From: CAZEER01 sp964511215
GTDB taxonomy: Bacteria; Fidelibacterota; Marinisomatia; Marinisomatales; UBA1611
Reading direction: 5' to 3'
NCBI GenBank assembly: GCA_964511215.1
Contig: CAZEER010000056.1
Span: 1-15,131, forward strand
Length of the DNA stretch: 15,131 bases
A program made the translations under genes and the position numbers. Shown here piece by piece: positions 1 to 7,712 of this stretch; position 1 is the first letter of the stretch, and every line of letters starts with the position of its first letter. The notes below the pieces were generated by a model that saw only the letters and a program-made list of their open reading frames with translations, did no database searches and was not told where the DNA came from.

Positions 1-1395
1 GATGGAACCACCACTGCTACAGTTTTAGCTCAATCCATAGTGAATGAAGGGTTAAAAAATGTTACAGCTGGTGCAAACCCAATGTCGATAAAGAGAGGGA
101 TTGATGCAGCAAGAGATACGGTTGTAGAAGCAATTAAAGGACAATCAAAAGATTTACCTGATAGTCAGCAAATTGCACAGGTTGCAACCATATCTGCTAA
201 CGATGATAAAGAGGTAGGAGATAAAATTGCAGAAGCAATGGAAAAAGTTGGAAAGGATGGTGTGATAACGGTAGAGGAATCAAAAACAGCAGAAACGTTT
301 TTGGAAACTGTTGAAGGGATGCAGTTCGATCGTGGTTATTTATCACCTTACTTTGTTACGAATTCTGAATCAATGGATGCAGAAATGGAAGATCCCTATA
401 TACTAATTCATGATAAAAAGATTAGTAATATGAAAGACCTTCTTCCACTTTTGGAAAAAGTAGTACAAACTGGGAAGCCTGTTGTAATCATTGCAGAAGA
501 TATTGAAGGTGAAGCGCTTGCTACTCTTGTTGTAAATAAGCTTAGAGGTACTTTTAAAGTATTAGCTGTTAAGGCACCGGGTTTTGGTGATCGCCGAAAA
601 GCAATGTTGGAAGATATTGCAGTTTTAACTGGTGGCACTGTTATATCTGAAGATGCTGGTTATAAACTTGAGAATGCGAATATTGATTATCTTGGTACAT
701 GCAAAAGAGTAGTCTCGGATAAAGATAACACTACTATTGTTGATGGTGGTGGTAGTGTTGATGCAATAACAGCACGAATTAATGAGATTAAGGTTCAAGT
801 TGAAAAGACTACTTCTGACTATGATAAAGAAAAACTTCAAGAAAGGTTAGCTAAACTTTCAGGTGGTGTTGCAGTTATTAATGTTGGAGCCGCTACTGAA
901 GTTGAAATGAAAGAAAAAAAGGCTAGAGTTGAAGATGCGCTTCATGCTACTAGGGCTGCTGTTGAAGAGGGGATAGTTCCTGGAGGAGGAGTTGCACTTC
1001 TTAGATCTTTACCTGCACTTGATAAGGTTAAAGTTGATGATGAACAGCAGGTTGGTGTTGATATTATGCGTAGAGCCTTAGAAGAGCCAATAAGGCAAAT
1101 TGCTAGAAATGCTGGTGCAGAGTCTTCCATTGTTGTTCAAAATGTTAGAGATAAGAAAGGCGACCATGGTTATGATGCTCGTAATGATAATTATGTGAAA
1201 ATGTTTGATGCTGGTATTATTGACCCTGCAAAAGTTGCAAGAGTTGCTGTTGAGAATGCAGCTTCAATCGCAGGTATGATACTGACAACAGAGGCAGCAA
1301 TAACTGAAATACCTGAAGACGAGAAAATGCCACCAATGCCAGATCCTGGAATGGGTGGAATGGGTGGAATGGGTGGAATGGGTGGAATGATGTAG
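1..1395 (+). CDS. groEL: Chaperonin GroEL (60 kDa), 5' end missing
   Basis: ATP-driven cytosolic folding chaperone that works as a double heptameric ring with GroES. The reading frame is open from base 1, which encodes the DGTTT nucleotide-binding motif (residues 87-91 in E. coli GroEL). About 86 codons are therefore missing upstream, and the full protein would be near 550 residues, normal for the family. The apical and intermediate domains are intact. The block VEMKEKKARVEDALHATRAA carries the Asp equivalent to catalytic D398 of E. coli, and EEGIVPGGG follows. The C-terminus is the usual flexible Gly-Gly-Met tail ending in MM, with stop TAG at 1393-1395. A strong terminator follows at once, so groEL ends its transcript. 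No oddities were seen. Identity is essentially certain; whether groES lies upstream cannot be seen. Confidence 0.98.
   Translation, partial: DGTTTATVLAQSIVNEGLKNVTAGANPMSIKRGIDAARDTVVEAIKGQSKDLPDSQQIAQVATISANDDKEVGDKIAEAMEKVGKDGVITVEESKTAETFLETVEGMQFDRGYLSPYFVTNSESMDAEMEDPYILIHDKKISNMKDLLPLLEKVVQTGKPVVIIAEDIEGEALATLVVNKLRGTFKVLAVKAPGFGDRRKAMLEDIAVLTGGTVISEDAGYKLENANIDYLGTCKRVVSDKDNTTIVDGGGSVDAITARINEIKVQVEKTTSDYDKEKLQERLAKLSGGVAVINVGAATEVEMKEKKARVEDALHATRAAVEEGIVPGGGVALLRSLPALDKVKVDDEQQVGVDIMRRALEEPIRQIARNAGAESSIVVQNVRDKKGDHGYDARNDNYVKMFDAGIIDPAKVARVAVENAASIAGMILTTEAAITEIPEDEKMPPMPDPGMGGMGGMGGMGGMM
1348..1392 (+). repeat. 9-bp tandem repeat encoding the GroEL GGM tail
   Basis: Four perfect copies of GGAATGGGT (1348-1383) are followed by a diverged fifth, GGAATGATG (1384-1392). 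Each copy encodes Gly-Met-Gly, together giving the GGM-repeat tail of GroEL. A direct repeat of this kind can gain or lose units by slippage, so tail length may vary between strains. Confidence 0.9.
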
Positions 1396-1420
1396 TGATT
1401 TAACTAATTAAATCAATCAA

Positions 1421-1450
1421 AAAAAGCCTCGGAGTTATTCGGGGCTTTTT
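1421..1450 (+). terminator. Rho-independent terminator after groEL
   Basis: AAAAAGCCTCG (1421-1431) pairs with CGGGGCTTTTT (1440-1450), giving an 11-bp stem with one G-T (G-U in RNA) pair. The loop is 8 nt (GAGTTATT) and a T run lies on the 3' side. It lies 25 bases after the groEL stop and separates groEL from polA. The flanking A and T runs make it potentially bidirectional, but no minus-strand gene ends here. Confidence 0.93.
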
Positions 1451-1454
1451 TATT

Positions 1455-1460
1455 TATAAT
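1455..1460 (+). promoter_or_regulatory. Possible -10 element for polA
   Basis: A perfect TATAAT lies 39 bases upstream of the polA start and directly downstream of the groEL terminator, where a new promoter is needed. No convincing -35 is present: the expected site falls inside the terminator hairpin. In an AT-rich genome such a hexamer can occur by chance. Confidence 0.3.
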
Positions 1461-1499
1461 GAAAGTAGTAGACTAATTTTAGGTACCGTAAATTTTATT

Positions 1500-4229
1500 A
1501 TGACACAAAGGGAAACCACTCCAAAACGCTTTTTTATAATTGATGGTTATGCTTTATTATTTAGAGCACATTTTGCATTAATACGTAACCCACTAGTAAC
1601 CAGCTATGGTTTAAATACCAGTGCTTTATTTGGTTTTGTCAATCAAATATTTAAATTAATTCGGAATGAAAAACCAGACTACATAGTCTGTGCTTTTGAT
1701 TCTAAAGGAAAGACATTTCGCCATGACATATATAAAGATTATAAAGCCAATCGTCCAGAAATGCCTGATGATCTTCAAGCTCAACTTCCACATTTATGGG
1801 ATATACTAAAAGCGTTGAATTTGCCTGTTGTAAAAAAAACTGGTGTGGAAGCAGATGATATTATTGGAACCTTAGTAGCAGAGGCGGAAAAATACGGCTT
1901 GGTAAGTTATATTGTAAGTGGAGATAAAGATTTTATGCAATTAATTAATGATAAAATATTCCTCTATGCACCAGGTACAAAGAAATCTCCAGTACCAATT
2001 ATTTATGATTCAAAAAAAGTAATGGATAGATGGGGAGTTCCCCCCGAAAAATTTATTGATTTATTAGGTTTAATGGGAGATAGCTCAGACAATATTCCTG
2101 GCGTTGCAGGAGTAGGTGAGAAAACTGCTGTGAAATTAATTAAGGAATATGGATCACTTGAAGGCGCACTAGAAAATGCGGAATTAGTCAAGAACAAACG
2201 AGCACAAAATGGTTTAAAAGATGGAATTGAAAATGCAATCTTAAGTAAAAAACTGGCTACTATACTATTAGATGTTGAGTTACAATATTGTATAAATGAT
2301 TTAAAGGCCAAATCTATAGATATTATTTCTTGCGAAGAAAAATTTAAAGAGTTGGAATTTCATGCTTTAATTAAACTACTTGATAATGGAAAAAATGATG
2401 GTGATAAACCAATTAAAACAGATAAGCCTCAAAAGGATTATAAAATTGTTCTTGATATAGAAAATTTAGATAAATTGATTCAAAAACTCAGCAGGGCAGA
2501 AAGAATATCTATAAACCTAAATACGACTTGTTCTAAACCCATGGAAGCTGAAATTGTGGGTATTAGTTTTTCTATTAAATCTAATGAAGGATGGTATATA
2601 CCACTTATTTATCCTGAAAAGAAAAAAAATAACTTTGCAGATGATGATTTAAAATTTGTTTTAAATAGACTTAAGAGAATTTTTGAAGATGAATCAAAAT
2701 TCAAAACTGCTAAGAATATAAAGTACTGTGCCCAAATATTAAAAAGATTTGGCATAATTTTAGAAGATGTAACATTTGATATTACAATTGCATCTCATTT
2801 GTTAAACCCTCTTGCAAACTCTACAACATTAAGTACACTAAGTATGGAATATTTCAATTATGAAATGATTACCATTGATGAATTGATAGGTAAAGGAAAA
2901 AATAAGTATACAATGGATCAAGTACCATTGAAAGAATTAGCATTTTACTCTATGGAATATGCGGATATCCTGTTGCAGTTGACAGATTCATTAAATAAGA
3001 AACTTAGAGATAATGGATTAATTGAATATTTTTATAAGATTGAAATGCCTCTTTTATTTGTCCTAATGGAAATGGAATACTATGGTGCATATGTTGCTCC
3101 TGATTTACTAAAAAGTATGTCGGATGAAACAGGTGACAAACTTGACAGCCTAATCTCCTCTATTTATTCATTAGCAGGAACTGAGTTTAATATTAATTCA
3201 ACACAACAATTAGCAAATATCCTTTTTGATAATTTAAAATTACCTCAAATTAAAAAACGAAGTACAGCAGAGAATGTTTTAAGACAACTTCAATCTAACC
3301 ACGATATCCCTAAACTAGTTTTAGAATATCGAAAATATAATAAATTAAAAAATACCTACCTTGATTCCCTGCCAGTACTTATTAATAAAGAAACAAATCG
3401 AATTCACTCAACTTTCAATCAAACTATTGCTGCTACAGGTCGATTAACAAGTACTAATCCTAATTTTCAAAATATACCTATTAGAACAGATGAAGGGAAA
3501 GAAATCCGTAAAGCTTTTAGACCGCAATTTGATGATTGGAAAATATTTTCATTTGATTATTCACAAATAGAACTAAGAATAATGGCACACTTTAGCAAAG
3601 ATATTGGACTGATAAATGCATTTAAAAATAATGAAGATATACATTCTAGAACTGCAAGCAATGTCTTTAATATACCTATTGATTCAATTACGGAAGCAAT
3701 GAGACGTACAGCAAAAGTTGTGAACTTTGGAATAATGTATGGTGCGGGACCATTTCGCATGAGTCAGGAACTCGGTATAACACGAAAAGAAGCTATAGAA
3801 ATTATAGAATCGTATTTTATACAATATCCAGGTATTAAAAACTATATTTCTTCAACTTTAGAAACAGCGCGGAAATTTAAATATGTTGAAACAATTCAGG
3901 GACGACGTAGGCCAGTATGGGATGCTGATTCTGAAAATATTCTTAGACGACAAGCTGCTGAAAGAATGGCTATTAATATGCCAATTCAAGGTTCAGCAGC
4001 TGAAATGATTAAATTGGCCATGATTGGAATAAACACTGAATTAGAAAAACAAAATTATAAATCAAAATTAATACTCCAAATACATGATGAATTATTATTC
4101 GAATATCCTGTAGATGAAGAAAAATCTCTTTTAAAATTGGTGGTTGATAAAATGGAGAATGCTATGCAGTTATCTATACCTATTGTTGTAGACTACGGGA
4201 ATGGATACTCATGGTATGATGCACATTAA
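1500..4229 (+). CDS. polA: DNA polymerase I, proofreading site degenerate
   Basis: Repair and Okazaki-fragment-processing polymerase, 909 residues, close to the 928 of E. coli. The N-terminal 5' nuclease domain (about 1-290) has FIIDGYALLFRAH, VEADDIIG, SGDKDF and GDSSDNIPG with its metal-binding Asp residues. The polymerase domain is complete: motif A DYSQIELR (D686), motif B (R735, K739, F743, Y747) and motif C HDELLFE (D863, E864). The middle 3'-5' exonuclease fold is present but its four metal ligands are gone. Relative to E. coli D355, E357, D424 and D501, this protein has N339, N341, C410 and Y487, while the Tyr of Exo III remains (Y483). The enzyme should therefore polymerise and remove RNA primers but not proofread, as in Taq and Bacillus Pol I. 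F743 predicts normal discrimination against dideoxynucleotides. The ATG at 1500 gives the expected N-terminus; only a weak AGG lies upstream. The next gene starts 8 bp after the stop. Confidence 0.97.
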   Translation: MTQRETTPKRFFIIDGYALLFRAHFALIRNPLVTSYGLNTSALFGFVNQIFKLIRNEKPDYIVCAFDSKGKTFRHDIYKDYKANRPEMPDDLQAQLPHLWDILKALNLPVVKKTGVEADDIIGTLVAEAEKYGLVSYIVSGDKDFMQLINDKIFLYAPGTKKSPVPIIYDSKKVMDRWGVPPEKFIDLLGLMGDSSDNIPGVAGVGEKTAVKLIKEYGSLEGALENAELVKNKRAQNGLKDGIENAILSKKLATILLDVELQYCINDLKAKSIDIISCEEKFKELEFHALIKLLDNGKNDGDKPIKTDKPQKDYKIVLDIENLDKLIQKLSRAERISINLNTTCSKPMEAEIVGISFSIKSNEGWYIPLIYPEKKKNNFADDDLKFVLNRLKRIFEDESKFKTAKNIKYCAQILKRFGIILEDVTFDITIASHLLNPLANSTTLSTLSMEYFNYEMITIDELIGKGKNKYTMDQVPLKELAFYSMEYADILLQLTDSLNKKLRDNGLIEYFYKIEMPLLFVLMEMEYYGAYVAPDLLKSMSDETGDKLDSLISSIYSLAGTEFNINSTQQLANILFDNLKLPQIKKRSTAENVLRQLQSNHDIPKLVLEYRKYNKLKNTYLDSLPVLINKETNRIHSTFNQTIAATGRLTSTNPNFQNIPIRTDEGKEIRKAFRPQFDDWKIFSFDYSQIELRIMAHFSKDIGLINAFKNNEDIHSRTASNVFNIPIDSITEAMRRTAKVVNFGIMYGAGPFRMSQELGITRKEAIEIIESYFIQYPGIKNYISSTLETARKFKYVETIQGRRRPVWDADSENILRRQAAERMAINMPIQGSAAEMIKLAMIGINTELEKQNYKSKLILQIHDELLFEYPVDEEKSLLKLVVDKMENAMQLSIPIVVDYGNGYSWYDAH

Positions 4230-4237
4230 ACTATAAT

Positions 4238-5164
4238 ATGGAAGCAAGTATAACATTAAAGAAAGTTGGAAAGTTGATTGGAGAGAAAACAATCCTTGCT
4301 GGACTTTCGTTTGGTATAGAACGTGGCAGTTTAGTTGCAATTGTTGGAGTTAATGATTCAGGGAAATCAATTCTACTTAAATTATTGTCTGGATATGAGA
4401 ATCCAGACTATGGACAAGTTTTTATTCATGGATTGGATATGGAAAAGCGAAGAAATCAAACACGGAAATTGATAGGCTATGTGCCATACGAAAACGATTT
4501 AGATCCATGGATGACTGTTGAGCAGAATATTCGTTTTAATGCAAACCTATACTCTATTGATGAAGATGTATGCACAAAAAGATTAGACAAATACTCTTCC
4601 TTTTTAAATATTAAACCATATTTGAATGAATACACCTTTAAAATATCAGGAGGTATACAGAAAAAAACGATGTTAATAAGAAGCCTTATCCATGACCCCG
4701 ATATATTAATTATTGATGAACCAACTGGGTATATGGATGCTGAATCTATGAGATTAACATGGGACCTTTTGAAGAAATTAAAAGGAGAAAAATCAATTAT
4801 TTATGTCAGTAATTCTTTACACGAAATTGAGCAAGCTCATGATCGGATTTTAGTATTTCATGAAGGGCGTATTCTTATGGATGGACATTTAGATAAATTA
4901 TTGAAAAGCACTATGGATTATCATCAGTTTCAGATAGAATTTGAAAATCTTACAGATGATTTGTATAAGAAGTTAAAAAAGATATCTACAATTGTTTCAC
5001 CAAATCGTTTAGATAATATTTTTCATTTTTATGGAAGAACAAGATCTGTTTTTTTTGATGTTATTGCTGTTGCATCCGGTGAAATGATGATTGATTTAAA
5101 TGTTAAAAAATTAGGTCTTAGAGACTTGTTAGATTCTGAATTTGCGGGCAAAGGTTTAGAGTGA
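4238..5164 (+). CDS. ABC transporter ATP-binding protein (ABC-2 type)
   Basis: Cytoplasmic ATPase of an ABC exporter, 308 residues. Visible motifs are Walker A GVNDSGKS (37-44), signature SGGIQ in place of LSGGQ (137-141), Walker B ILIIDEP (156-162) and the H-loop His (H195, in SNSLHEIE). The Q-loop reads VPYEND rather than VPQE, so the usual Gln is Tyr84. About 85 residues after the nucleotide-binding domain (220-308) form a C-terminal extension, as in DrrA/NatA-like exporter ATPases. It starts 8 bp after polA and overlaps the downstream permease by 4 bp (GTGA), so the two are translationally coupled. The substrate cannot be read from sequence; drug, lipid, haem or polysaccharide export are all possible. 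The catalytic residues needed for ATP hydrolysis appear present despite the loose signature. Confidence 0.9.
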   Translation: MEASITLKKVGKLIGEKTILAGLSFGIERGSLVAIVGVNDSGKSILLKLLSGYENPDYGQVFIHGLDMEKRRNQTRKLIGYVPYENDLDPWMTVEQNIRFNANLYSIDEDVCTKRLDKYSSFLNIKPYLNEYTFKISGGIQKKTMLIRSLIHDPDILIIDEPTGYMDAESMRLTWDLLKKLKGEKSIIYVSNSLHEIEQAHDRILVFHEGRILMDGHLDKLLKSTMDYHQFQIEFENLTDDLYKKLKKISTIVSPNRLDNIFHFYGRTRSVFFDVIAVASGEMMIDLNVKKLGLRDLLDSEFAGKGLE

Positions 5165-5910
5165 TTAAGGCACTTATAATTAGGCGTTTTTGGTTATGGA
5201 GGAATAGGTTGTTTTCGAACTTGTTTAACTCTTTTCTTTTACCAATGCTCTTATTTTGCTTGATATGTTTACCTTTAAAAAATATTATTAGATTTAGTCT
5301 TTCAGGTATTGCTTATGATGAATGGGTATTTTCTGGATTGGTATTTATTATTGGATCAATTTATCTTTTCCCAACTTTATATCAAGAATATTTTGAACAA
5401 CGAATACATAAGAAAGTATTAATAAATATTGCTCTAGCACCTTTCAGTAAAATGAAAATAATACTGCATACCCTGCTAGTCTCAATATTAGAAGCACTGA
5501 TAATGATTTTTGTTGCGGTATTAATATATACTAGTTTTGTATCAGTCCCATTTACTATGTTGAGTATGATATTTATACTTTTTTCCCTTGTAATCCATTT
5601 ATTTTTGTTTGGTAATCTATATATTTCTATTTCATTGTTGGTTGATACAGTTACTATTATGATGTTATCTAGTTCAATAATATTCATTTACATTATATTT
5701 GGTTTAGGTCTCATTATTGAATTTCCATTCTTCCCTCCAGATATTGAATTTATTCTAAATAAAATACCGATGGCTCTTCCTTTTCAAACTTATCAGAAAT
5801 ATTATGCTACTGGTTTTATTGATTGGTCAGTACTTGCAATTTTAGTCATAATAATTTATTTGTGGATTCTTTTTAATAGTTATTTGTTAAAATGGAGACT
5901 ACGGCAATGA
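5161..5910 (+). CDS. ABC-2 type transporter permease
   Basis: Inner-membrane subunit partnering the ATPase just upstream, 249 residues with about six hydrophobic segments (roughly 22-42, 57-74, 101-125, 130-155, 163-190 and 222-243). A charged cytoplasmic stretch, YQEYFEQRIHKK, precedes LAPFSKMKII, the position of the coupling region in ABC-2 permeases (compare the E...LL..P.S.. pattern of the family). The size and topology also resemble CcmB of the haem exporter, but nothing else here points to cytochrome maturation. The start is GTG at 5161, inside the ATPase stop (GTGA overlap). The stop TGA at 5908-5910 overlaps the ATG of another gene (ATGA), so at least three genes are coupled. Confidence 0.85.
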   Translation: MIKALIIRRFWLWRNRLFSNLFNSFLLPMLLFCLICLPLKNIIRFSLSGIAYDEWVFSGLVFIIGSIYLFPTLYQEYFEQRIHKKVLINIALAPFSKMKIILHTLLVSILEALIMIFVAVLIYTSFVSVPFTMLSMIFILFSLVIHLFLFGNLYISISLLVDTVTIMMLSSSIIFIYIIFGLGLIIEFPFFPPDIEFILNKIPMALPFQTYQKYYATGFIDWSVLAILVIIIYLWILFNSYLLKWRLRQ

Positions 5911-5931
5911 GAGTTGATATATTAAGAGCAA
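5907..5931 (+). CDS. Start of a third ABC-operon gene, cut by assembly gap
   Basis: An ATG at 5907 overlaps the permease stop as ATGA, the same coupling seen between ATPase and permease. The frame encodes MRVDILRA before the N run. Eight residues are too few to assign a family. By position it could be a second permease, an accessory subunit, or an unrelated gene. The overlap is the only evidence that it is real. Confidence 0.5.
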
Positions 5932-6031
5932 NNNNNNNNNNNNNNNNNNNNNNNNNNNNNNNNNNNNNNNNNNNNNNNNNNNNNNNNNNNNNNNNNNNNN
6001 NNNNNNNNNNNNNNNNNNNNNNNNNNNNNNN
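5932..6031. other. Assembly gap of 100 N
   Basis: Exactly 100 consecutive N, the conventional placeholder for a scaffold join of unknown length. Real content is missing between the third ABC-operon gene and alr, and the distance between those genes should not be trusted. Confidence 0.99.
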
Positions 6032-6033
6032 TA

Positions 6034-7137
6034 ATGATTGCTCCCAAAGCATATATCCATTCAAATAGACTTAAAAAAAATATTTTAAAAATTGGCAAGT
6101 TTGTAGGCAATAAAAATCTAATGATAGTTGTCAAAGCAAATGGTTATGGACACGATGCACTGAAAGTTGCATCATATTTGTCAAATGATTCTCAAATAAT
6201 TTTTTGCGTATTTACAATTAAGGAAGCTCTAGAACTCAGGCAAGGTGGAATAAAAAATGATATACTTATATTTTCAAGATTGCAACCTGAATGGCTTACA
6301 ATTGCCGCTGAAAATAATTTATGGGTGAATGCATCTCATATTGAAGATTTGAATATTCTAAATAAATTTTTTAAAAAAAATAACACATGTCCTAAAATTC
6401 ATTTAAAATTTGATACTGGCATGACAAGATTGGGATTTGATATAATCAATAGTAATAAAATATTTCAATATATTTCTAGCCATGCTGCTCTGCCGATTGA
6501 AGGAGTCTACTCACATTTTTCTACAGCTGATGAAGGCGATTTGTCTTATGCTGAATCTCAATTAAGTAAATTTAAAAAAGTTATAAAAAAAGGTGAGAAA
6601 TATGGTATTAATTTTAAATATATCCATTGTTCTAATAGTGGAGCTATATTGAATCTACCTGATGCTATGTTTAATACAGTAAGAGTGGGCATCCTGGCAT
6701 ATGGTGTTGCACCATCTAGTGATGTGAAAATGAAGATTGATGTTGAACCGGTCATGAGTTTTTGTGGGCCGATTATTAATATTAGAAAGGTAAGCGCTAA
6801 TACCCCAGTTAGCTATGGAGGTAAATATAAAACAAAAGAATGTTCAAATATTGGAGTAATACAGGCAGGATTTGCTGATGGATTTCCACGGCCTTGGTAT
6901 CGAGATGGTTATGTGAGCTATAAAGGAAGTAAGTATAAAATAGCAGGTCGAGTTTGTATGGATCAGTTCATGGTGGATTTTAAAGATGTTAAGCCTCGAA
7001 TCGGAGATGAAGTATTGATATTTGGTAAAAAAGATTTGGACTACATTCCAATTGAGATTATTGCTAAATCTATTGACTCGACAGCTTACGTTTTATTAAC
7101 AGCAATCCATGGAAGGACAGAACATATAATTATATAG
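6034..7137 (+). CDS. alr: Alanine racemase (catalytic Tyr replaced by Phe)
   Basis: Fold-type III PLP enzyme that interconverts L- and D-alanine for peptidoglycan synthesis, 367 residues, a normal family length. The PLP-lysine motif is VVKANGYGHD (K34, with Y38). FDTGMTRLGF carries R132 and VRVGILAYG carries R217, which contacts the PLP ring nitrogen in known structures. RVCMDQ carries M309, and the C-terminal block STAYVLLTAI is present. The second catalytic base of the family, the Tyr of GYADG or GYGDG (Y265 in Bacillus stearothermophilus), is Phe here: AGFADGF, F280, codon TTT at 6871. All other hallmarks are kept, so the fold is secure, but racemase activity is uncertain. The start overlaps a TAA (TAATG at 6032-6036) right after the gap, possibly the stop of a missing upstream gene. 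The gene converges on rlmH with only 4 bp between stops and no hairpin terminator. Confidence 0.9.
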   Translation: MIAPKAYIHSNRLKKNILKIGKFVGNKNLMIVVKANGYGHDALKVASYLSNDSQIIFCVFTIKEALELRQGGIKNDILIFSRLQPEWLTIAAENNLWVNASHIEDLNILNKFFKKNNTCPKIHLKFDTGMTRLGFDIINSNKIFQYISSHAALPIEGVYSHFSTADEGDLSYAESQLSKFKKVIKKGEKYGINFKYIHCSNSGAILNLPDAMFNTVRVGILAYGVAPSSDVKMKIDVEPVMSFCGPIINIRKVSANTPVSYGGKYKTKECSNIGVIQAGFADGFPRPWYRDGYVSYKGSKYKIAGRVCMDQFMVDFKDVKPRIGDEVLIFGKKDLDYIPIEIIAKSIDSTAYVLLTAIHGRTEHIII

Positions 7138-7141
7138 GTTT

Positions 7142-7570
7142 TTATCGATGGTATTTACTTCCTTTTTTTATAGAGATTGCTCGAAATATTTGTTCACAAA
7201 GGAATAGAAGAGACATTTCATGGGGCATAGTCATTTTGGAAAATGATAAGATTTGGTTTGCTGATTTCTTAACTATTTTTGAATGGCCATCATGCTCTCC
7301 AATAAAAAATATGATTTGTTTATTTTGTTTAAATATCAAACTTGAAAAAGCTTTAGAATTTTGTTGTATTCCATTTTCTGAAAGGCAAATTGTAAAATAA
7401 TTTGGACCAAAATATTTTTTTAATTTATCATTTAGCTTTCTCTTATTTGCTTTTTTCAAATTAATAATTTCAATAGGAATGTCTTTTGAAATCCACTTTA
7501 AATATTCTTTGATCTTCGACTGATATATTTTTTCTTTAGTATTTCCAATGACTACAATCTTTATTTTCAT
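7142..7570 (-). CDS. rlmH: 23S rRNA (pseudouridine-1915-N3)-methyltransferase RlmH
   Basis: SPOUT-family dimeric enzyme that methylates N3 of pseudouridine 1915 in helix 69 of 23S rRNA on assembled ribosomes, using SAM. It has 142 residues against 155 in E. coli. Family marks are the N-terminal MKIKIVVIG strand, LSENGIQQNSKAF (63-75; compare LDERGKQ..SEEFA in E. coli), FFIGEHDGHS (88-97), MTMPHEMSLLFLCEQIFRA (113-131) and the C-terminal YHR. The usual IGGxxG of the SAM-binding knot reads IGEHDG, so the second Gly is Glu92. The protein is divergent but recognisable along its whole length. Start codon CAT on + at 7568-7570; a TTTCAT-AAT-ATGAAA palindrome covers it. It is the last gene of the minus-strand block, 142 bp after the small membrane protein gene, so it may have its own promoter. 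Confidence 0.9.
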   Translation of the reverse strand: MKIKIVVIGNTKEKIYQSKIKEYLKWISKDIPIEIINLKKANKRKLNDKLKKYFGPNYFTICLSENGIQQNSKAFSSLIFKQNKQIIFFIGEHDGHSKIVKKSANQILSFSKMTMPHEMSLLFLCEQIFRAISIKKGSKYHR

Positions 7571-7585
7571 AATATGAAATATTTT

Positions 7586-7605
7586 TTAACAAAATTAATT
7601 GTTAA
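7586..7605. repeat. Inverted repeat upstream of rlmH
   Basis: TTAACAA (7586-7592) and TTGTTAA (7599-7605) form a perfect 7-bp inverted repeat with a 6-bp AT spacer, starting 16 bp upstream of the rlmH start. A second pair, TGGTATA (7633-7639) and TATACCA (7664-7670), lies further upstream. On the minus strand a TATAAT sits at 7668-7663. This could be an operator and promoter for rlmH, but such AT-only symmetry is common in AT-rich spacers. Nothing else is seen in 7571-7712. Confidence 0.3.
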
Positions 7606-7712
7606 ACTAAAAATAGATATTAGTTATTACGATGGTATATCAAAAAATAAATAGTATGTATATTATACCAAATGATAACTAGTATAATATTTAGGACGAA
7701 AGAGTTTGATTA

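Noticed and set aside
1348..1392. GGAATGGGT repeats as a CRISPR-like or VNTR locus
   Set aside because: They are in-frame coding repeats of the standard GroEL GGM tail.
7574..7654. 26-codon plus-strand frame in the rlmH upstream spacer
   Set aside because: No ribosome site, low-complexity AT codons, and its ATG is just part of the palindrome over the rlmH start.
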